From NCBI GenBank assembly GCA_965644315.1, contig CBFFRQ010000039.1, forward strand, positions 124,001 through 188,000: 64,000 nucleotides of DNA. Reading direction: 5' to 3'. The notes under the pieces were generated by a model, which made no database searches, was not told the origin of the DNA, and worked only from the letters and a program-made list of their open reading frames with translations. Source of the DNA: Caecitellus pseudoparvulus (lineage: Eukaryota; Bigyra: Bicosoecida). The position numbers and the translations under genes were made by a program. Shown piece by piece: positions 58,520 to 64,000 of the stretch. The first letter of the stretch is position 1, and each line of letters begins with the position of its first letter.

Positions 58520-59878
58520 TCACTGCCCTTGAGCAGCGCCGGCACCGCCTGTGCCAACACCAGCAGCCCCAGCGCTGCTGTCTGGAGAAGTAGCCTTGCC
58601 ACTCAAGTCTTTCACGAATCGCTCCGGTGAGAGGGCGCCCAGGGTCTCGCGTGGCAGCCAAGTGCAGTCCCTTTCAAGCACCAAGTCAGCGATGAGGCGG
58701 CCGGTGGCCGGGGCGTACAAGATGCCCCAGCAGTAATGCCCGCACGCGAGGAAGACCCCTGGATATTCACTTGATGCGCCGATGATTGGCACACCGTCGG
58801 GGGACGTTGGTAGGTAGCAAGCATTCCGCCGAAGCACCTGCATGTCGCGCGTGGCGGTAGACAGCCCCGACAAGAACGCACACAGCCTGTCCGTGGCGCC
58901 TTCGCACGGCACGACGGCTTCCGCTGACCCTGGCAGGGGGGCGTCACTGGAAATACCACAGCAGTACACTGTGCCGTCTGGGCGGGGGTACACCTCAGGT
59001 TCCAGCCCCGCCACGCCATCGTGCACAAACAGCGCCGTGGCGGGGATGGGACTCGCACTGCTCGCCTGGCACGCCTCGTGCGGCCCCACCTCAATGCTGT
59101 GTACCTTCTCGCCACTGCACTCCTCTGGAATGCACCCTGGCAACCACTCGTTGGCTGTCGCGGCCCACGGCCCAAGAGCCAGCACCACTGCATCTGCGTC
59201 AAGCGGGGCACTGCGACCGGATACTGTGACACTGACAGAGGTGTGGCTACCTTCCTTACTCTGCACACCGCACACCTCTCCCAGCACCAGCTGTGCGCCA
59301 GCAGCACGGGCAGCACCCAACAGCGCTCGTGTCAGTGCCCCAGGCGTGACCTGTGCGGTGGTCTGCACACTCCCCAGCACACCACTGCCTGACACATGGA
59401 CGTCTGAGCCTGCATCTCCGACCCATGATGGCGCGCTGGTGGCCGAGTCACACCGGCTGCGTTTCGCCCCCGCTCCCTTGGCCTTCGTGCTCACTGATAC
59501 GGTGTCCACAGCCCGGTAACCAACCGCATCAGCGCCCAGGGCAGCTGCCAGATGTTTGTGTAGATCGAAGCTTGCCATAGCAAGGTCAGCAATGGGGCCC
59601 CGGCCCCAGTCCTTTGCCAAAAAGCCGCCCGCTTTGCCACTTGCCGCACACGCAACACCAGTGCGTTCAACGACAGTCACTCGTGCCCCTGACAGCGTCA
59701 AGTAGTACGCACATGCCGCTCCCATGATACCTGCACCCACAATGATCACCTGCTTGGCCTGCTTTGTGGGATCAAGGTATGGCGGAAGGGAAGATGCCAG
59801 CGTTTCGCCTGCGTTTCCCGGTCCACCACTCGACAAAGTGGGGCCATCGTGCAGCGGCGAGCAGCCAGCATGTGCCAT
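58520..59878 (-). CDS. FAD-dependent oxidoreductase, Tda3-like (DAO family)
   Basis: A single-exon protein of 452 residues; the ATG at 59878 (MAHAGCSPLHDG) is the only reasonable one before the Rossmann fold. The dinucleotide-binding motif VIIVGAGIMGAACAYYL lies near residue 44. The following ERTGVACAASGKAGGFLA is characteristic of the yeast Tda3 / plant FAD-oxidoreductase subgroup of the D-amino-acid-oxidase/glycine-oxidase fold. DADAVVLALGPWA, a substrate-domain sheet (TVYCCGISSD) and the C-terminal FAD motif (HYCWGILYAPATGRLIADLV) complete the family. The reaction and substrate are unknown; yeast Tda3 has been linked to endosomal trafficking. The last 25 residues are Gly/Ala-rich. It is divergent from the complex I gene across a 336-bp spacer. 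Confidence 0.85.
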   Translation of the reverse strand: MAHAGCSPLHDGPTLSSGGPGNAGETLASSLPPYLDPTKQAKQVIIVGAGIMGAACAYYLTLSGARVTVVERTGVACAASGKAGGFLAKDWGRGPIADLAMASFDLHKHLAAALGADAVGYRAVDTVSVSTKAKGAGAKRSRCDSATSAPSWVGDAGSDVHVSGSGVLGSVQTTAQVTPGALTRALLGAARAAGAQLVLGEVCGVQSKEGSHTSVSVTVSGRSAPLDADAVVLALGPWAATANEWLPGCIPEECSGEKVHSIEVGPHEACQASSASPIPATALFVHDGVAGLEPEVYPRPDGTVYCCGISSDAPLPGSAEAVVPCEGATDRLCAFLSGLSTATRDMQVLRRNACYLPTSPDGVPIIGASSEYPGVFLACGHYCWGILYAPATGRLIADLVLERDCTWLPRETLGALSPERFVKDLSGKATSPDSSAGAAGVGTGGAGAAQGQ

Positions 59879-60214
59879 GGTTGACAGGAAATGTAGAGTT
59901 CCACAAACTTGCCTTGGTCCAAACGCGTTAGAGGTTCGATTGTGTCCCTTTGTGTGTTTGGCAGATGCAGCACTCGATCCCCTGCCGGCACACACCCATT
60001 CATCTCGACGTTAAGGACACAATTGCCCGAAATATGTGCAGCCACACTGTACTGTGAACCCCGCATCGCTCGCATCTGCAACGCTTGCGGTGCCTTGGGG
60101 CAGCAGGCGCTGACGTGCGGAATTGGCTCACACCACCTGCTGTGAGAAGCCCTCAAGCTTGCAGCGGCAAGTGGGACGTGTGTCGTGGTCATCGCCCAGC
60201 TACACCCAAGCAGA
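59879..60214. promoter_or_regulatory. Divergent promoter region, Tda3-like / complex I subunit
   Basis: These 336 bp lie between two start codons facing apart. TGCGGAATT at 60116-60124 is a near copy of the recurrent octamer in reverse orientation, about 90 bp from the plus-strand start. The left third is AT-richer. No TATA box is evident. Confidence 0.35.
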
Positions 60215-61198
60215 ATGGCTTTGGCAAAGACCGCCAAGGCGCTGGACGTGCAGGCGCTCATGCGAGGCAAGGTGCTGGACCTCTTCCGGCGCATGTGCCG
60301 CCAGGTGCCCCGCATGGTGAAGCTGTACGAACTGCCGTACGAGGCAACTGAGATGCGGCACATCATCGGGCTGTTGTTCAAGAAGAACGCACACGTGCAG
60401 GACCCCCGCCTGATCGACATGCTGTGCGCCAAGGGCGAGATGGAGATGGAGGAGACGCTGATGCAGTGGAAGCAGCGGGGCCATGTGCTGCACCTGCTGT
60501 CACTCGATGACGCCGATTTGGGCGCCGCAGAGGAGACTGACAGCATTGTGGACAACCAGGCGTGGATTGCTGAGTTGGTAGAGCGCGTGGAGCTGGCGTC
60601 TGGCCAGGAGGTGGACACCAAGCGCCTGGGCGCCATTCTGCGTGCGGCACGTGCGCGGGAATTGGGAAGCATGCCAGGTGAGGCCCTGGCGCCAGCAGCC
60701 ACCGACACCGTGTCAGCGTACGTCGCTGCACGCAAGGGCGGCTCCAAGTGGGCCTTTGACCAGATCACTGCCCTGCAGAGCGAGCAGGGTGCTGGCACAA
60801 ACCCTGCCGTGAACGCGCCGCGGAACTTGGACCTGTCCAAGGAGCAGCGGCACCTGAAGGAGCTCGTGTGGGGGGAGCGCGAGCTGAGCGTGGACGAGCG
60901 GCGCCAGGCACTGTGGAACGACGCCGTGGAGCTGGAGTGGGGCAAGGGTCCGTGGGTGCGGCCCCCTGCCGCCGTGGAGAAGAAGGGCTTGCCGCTGTGG
61001 GTGGCTTCCAAGGTGCACTGGTCCTGGGTGGACTATGAGCAGGATGGGGAGGACTCCCGTGTGCAGGCCGCCATCGAGGGCGCCAAGGATGACCTCATGA
61101 GCAAGTGGGGTGCTGACACAGAGGCGTACGAGGCCCACCTGGCCGAGGCGGTGCGGGAGACAGACAAGGATGCGTTGCGCTGGGGGCGTGTGCGGTAG
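60215..61198 (+). CDS. Complex I B14 (NDUFA6) homologue with long C-terminal extension
   Basis: A single-exon protein of 327 residues starting MALAKTAKALDVQALMRG. Residues 15-105 match the LYR-family complex I subunit NDUFA6: LFRRMCRQVPRMVKLYELP, FKKNAHVQDPRLIDMLCAKG and EMEETLMQWKQRGHVLHLL follow the animal sequence in order, with the LYR tripeptide as LFR. NDUFA6 with the mitochondrial acyl carrier protein stabilises the matrix-arm junction of NADH:ubiquinone oxidoreductase. The family is usually about 130 residues; here some 220 extra residues follow, charged and helical (SKEQRHLKELVWGERELSVDE shown in part), with Trp-rich patches (GKGPWVRPPA; KVHWSWVDYEQDG). No intron or stop separates the parts, so it is a fused extension. 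An N-terminal cleavable presequence is not obvious, as is normal for this subunit. Confidence 0.85.
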   Translation: MALAKTAKALDVQALMRGKVLDLFRRMCRQVPRMVKLYELPYEATEMRHIIGLLFKKNAHVQDPRLIDMLCAKGEMEMEETLMQWKQRGHVLHLLSLDDADLGAAEETDSIVDNQAWIAELVERVELASGQEVDTKRLGAILRAARARELGSMPGEALAPAATDTVSAYVAARKGGSKWAFDQITALQSEQGAGTNPAVNAPRNLDLSKEQRHLKELVWGERELSVDERRQALWNDAVELEWGKGPWVRPPAAVEKKGLPLWVASKVHWSWVDYEQDGEDSRVQAAIEGAKDDLMSKWGADTEAYEAHLAEAVRETDKDALRWGRVR

Positions 61199-61646
61199 GG
61201 CATGAAATGCACTCCTGTGTCCTGATGGAAGGCGGTGCTTCCTGCGCACCCTGCGATTATGGCGAGCAGCTCTTATTGCTGCACGTGCAGCTGAGGAAGG
61301 GCTTCTGCGGACTGGCAGGCTGGGCACACGGGTGTTTCCGGTGTGCAGGCAGCCGTGCACTGAAAAGGCGTTTTTCAAGCATACCCAGCGCAAGCTTCAA
61401 TACTGACCTGCCATCTCACCATGGGCGTCAGGCCCACGAAACATACCAAATCCGTTCCTCCCGCCATAGTGCGTGCCGCTTGGGAAGACTTGCCTGCGGT
61501 TGAGGCGGGTGCGGGGACGAGTTGAATGCCGCGTCGCACACCCTGCAACTGAAGCGCAGACGAACGACGCTTGCCGGGGGTTACCAGCGAGCGGAGGTAG
61601 TTGTCAGTGCCAGTGAAGGCACCCTTGTCCAGGTGCACCTGCTGCC
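61199..61646. other. Intergenic, no gene seen
   Basis: A 448-bp region between two plus-strand genes. No convincing open frame, repeat or RNA gene is visible. It presumably holds the 3' end of the complex I gene and the promoter of the membrane-protein gene. Confidence 0.45.
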
Positions 61647-64000
61647 ATGGGTGTGCAAAGTGCGCACCTGGGCGGGGCGGTGATTGTGTGTGGCTTTGGG
61701 ACACTCATCGTGGTGGCTCTGGCCTGGGCAGCCTACACGTCCGCCCAGCGCTGCCTGGTCAGCGGGCGCTGTCAGCATTGCACGGTGGGCAAGCGCTCCT
61801 TGGCACTGGCGTTGCCCTCCCAGCTCTTTGCGGCGTTTGCCATGCTGCTGGCGCTGGGGTATGAGGCGCAGCGGGCAGGGCTACTGGGAGCCAATGCCGC
61901 GGCCTCTCCCGCCGCTTGCCGGGCTATCTTTGTGGCTTCGCACTTGACGCCGTCCCTGTACGCTGCACCCTACGTGTTGCGGGGGCTGCGCATGGCGACG
62001 CTGTTCGACACGAATCTGCGCCGGAAGTACAGGTGGCTGGTGCAGGATCGGTGCGTTTCACGCGTTTCGTCGCATGCGGCGAGGGGATGCAAGCACCGTT
62101 CCCTTGCCCCCTTGACCCCCCCCCCAGCATGCTGTGGGCGATCCTTGGCTCTCTCAACGTGCTTTCCATCATTATCGGCGGCACAATCCTGGCAATCACG
62201 CCCAGTCGACTGCAGGTGAGCGATGGTGAGGTCGCTAGAATCGACTGGCTCCGGACCCCTCTTGCCCCCCATCCCCCAGGCAACGGAATGCTACTTCTAT
62301 GAGGACCGGCTGGTGTTCATTGCTCTTCTTGTGGTGCGTGGCCGCGGAAGGGGGTGCCTTGCTCCGCGCGAAGCACCTGCCAGCACCGCTCCTTTCGGCA
62401 GGTGTACGCTGCCGGGGTTATGGCCATGCTGCGACTGTTCATCGCGAATGAAGTGAAGGACCAGTTCAACATCACCCGGGAGCTGCTGACGTGTTTCGGT
62501 GCCTGGGTGGTGCTGGCCGGCTCGCACTTCCTGTACGCGTTCCTGGCCAGCCAGTTCCCCAGCGTGGCGGCAGTGGAGCAGCAAGTGCCTTCCCACACAC
62601 TGCTCCTGCTCATGTTCAGCTTCACGTCTCTGCAGTCCTGGTACAGACCCGCTATTCTAGACCCCTCCACCCTGCCCCGCTCAGCGCGCCTGCGCATGCT
62701 GCGTGCACAGTTCCAACGTCTGACGCTGGGTCTGCAAGTGCTCCGGCATGCGTGTGCTTCACACGAAACCTGGGCAACCATGCTGCAGGGCAAGGTGGGC
62801 AGGGGCATCGTGGGGGAAGAGTGGCTCCCAGGACACAGCTGGACCGTGCGCCTGACGCCCTTCCTCACCACCACCACCACCAGCGGCAGTGACAGTCTGG
62901 GTCGTCCCGTCAGCGTTCACATGGGGGACTCCGACACATCCCTGGCAGACCCCAAGCGGCGGGGCAGCACCACCCTCGGCAGTGCCATCGGCATAGCTGC
63001 GTCGGGCGCACTGGCCCACGGAGACAGCCCCATGCAGGAGTCCCCTGCTCGGTCCCCGGGGACTGCCTCACCCTCCCCGCGAACCAGCCCAGGCCCCAGC
63101 TCCAGTGACATCTGGTGCAAGCTGGTAGGGGTGGAGAAAGGCGGCCGCATCGCCGAGCCGTACCGTGCCCTGCTCCCGCTGGTGCCTGGCACGCTCTGCA
63201 CGCCCCGTGACCCGCTCGCTTTCTGGTGCTGGCATGCGCTGGGCTGCTCTGCCTGTCGCCCATGCTGCGGAGGCGCCAGTGCGGGCCCAGACCCCGTGCC
63301 AGCGACCTGGTGGGCCCACGACAACGCGGTGGATGGCCTGCGCTGCTGCGCCTGCCAGCCCAGTCGGTCTCCGGGTGGCGTGTACGCCGTACACAGCACG
63401 GCTGCCCGGAACATGGTGGATGACGCTGACGATGCAGACGGCGGCAGTGGTGACAGCTGGGTGGGCGAAGGGGGTTGCTGCAGGCGGGCACCTTGTGTTT
63501 GTCTTGGGCGGGGCGTGTTGGACCAGCATGGGTGGGCAGCCTCAACGCTTGTGTGGGGGGGGGTGCTGGGCGTGTCACGAGGTGCCGTGTGGGCAGCATG
63601 TCCCGCCTTCTGTGGCGACAGGGCCCAGCAGCAGGCGGAGGCGGACCAGGAGGATGACGTAGATGAGGTACAGGCTTTCGTCAGCACGCAGGCGTCCCGG
63701 GGGGCCAAGTACAGCGTGGGCATTGGGCGGGACGGCAGCGTGACCCTGGCCAGCAGCACCCAAGTCCTGCCGCACAAGCGCTTTCTCCAAGCCATCGTGC
63801 GCCAGTTCGTGCGAGATGTCACCCCCAGCCAGCGGGTGTTGCTGCTTGCAAGCATGCACGGTGTGGCGGTGGCCAGCAGTGTGGGTGCGCTGCTGGGCAG
63901 TGAGAGCGACGGCAGCTCGTCAGATGACCGACATGCTGGGTCAGGCAGTGCGGGGGGCTCCTTGCGTCTGAGCAGAGCCGGGCAGGCGGGCTTGCACAGC
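61647..64000 (+). CDS. Seven-transmembrane-type membrane protein (partial)
   Basis: Four exons are placed: 61647-62050, 62128-62215, 62280-62333 and 62402 to beyond the window edge. Introns are 77 bp (GTGCGT), 64 bp (GTGAGC) and 68 bp (GTGCGT), all in phase; at least 715 residues are coded. Hydrophobic spans in order: VIVCGFGTLIVVALAWAAY, LALPSQLFAAFAMLLALGY, IFVASHLTPSLYAAPYVLRG, LWAILGSLNVLSIIIGGTIL, VFIALLVYAAGVMAMLRLF, LLTCFGAWVVLAGSHFLYAF and HTLLLLMFSFTSLQSWY. Third-loop residues LFDTNLRRKYRWLVQDR recall the basic second intracellular loop of protist 7TM/RGS receptors. A long Ser/Pro- and Cys-containing cytoplasmic tail follows; no RGS core is evident within the window. An undetected intron near 63440-63610 is possible. 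Receptor function is inferred from topology only. Confidence 0.65.

Noticed and set aside
59930-59950. AGGTTCGATTGTG resembling a tRNA B box.
   Set aside because: No A box or cloverleaf can be built around it.

Overview
This window looks like nuclear DNA from a GC-rich unicellular eukaryote. The genes are densely packed on both strands and carry short spliceosomal introns. I placed 16 introns by joining protein families across GT..AG boundaries; they run from 64 to 241 bp, most of them 64-154 bp. The content points to a motile, probably heterotrophic flagellate: dynactin p150 (so cytoplasmic dynein), a tubulin-tyrosine-ligase-like enzyme, a DEK1-like membrane calpain, a degenerin/ENaC-type channel, a cyclic-nucleotide-binding protein and a mitochondrial complex I subunit. 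DEK1-like calpains together with an ENaC-type channel would suit a heterotrophic stramenopile or a similar protist, but nothing here fixes the taxon. I saw no bacterial operons, rRNA, tRNA, CRISPR array, transposase or viral gene.

Layout, left to right. 1-4.6 kb: a proline-rich hypothetical gene (-), a divergently transcribed pseudokinase-like gene (+) and a small coiled-coil gene (+) whose 3' end overlaps the next gene. 4.6-13.4 kb: a minus-strand block with a coiled-coil protein, a short-chain dehydrogenase that lacks the usual catalytic lysine, and dynactin p150 (CAP-Gly plus long coiled coils). 13.4-18.3 kb: a low-complexity hypothetical (+), a serine/threonine dehydratase-like PLP enzyme (-) and a tubulin-tyrosine-ligase-like gene (-). 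18.8-22.7 kb: an ASC (DEG/ENaC) channel and a hypothetical gene (+). 23.5-27.7 kb: a DDT/WHIM chromatin-remodelling-type gene (-) divergent from a hypothetical gene (+). 27.8-43.1 kb: three large plus-strand signalling or cytoskeletal genes (receiver-like/TPR/cNMP-binding fusion; WW-WW-MyTH4-FERM; transmembrane calpain). 43.1-59.9 kb: minus-strand genes for a TruA-type tRNA pseudouridine synthase, a 3457-residue repeat protein, a membrane-anchored hypothetical and a Tda3-like FAD oxidoreductase. 60.2-64 kb: a complex I B14 (NDUFA6) homologue with a long C-terminal extension, then a multi-spanning (7TM-like) membrane protein that runs off the right edge.

The genes do not form one pathway, as expected for a protist chromosome. 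Several architectures are unusual: receiver-like/TPR/CNBD, a motorless WW-MyTH4-FERM, extended NDUFA6, the lysine-less SDR, and an ENaC channel with an acidic extracellular insertion. At the nucleotide level, 9 of the 16 introns begin with GTGCGT. The octamer TTTCCGCA is over-represented by eye, and several copies or near copies lie just upstream of start codons in either orientation. Exon boundaries were inferred by reading phase and family continuity, without transcript data.
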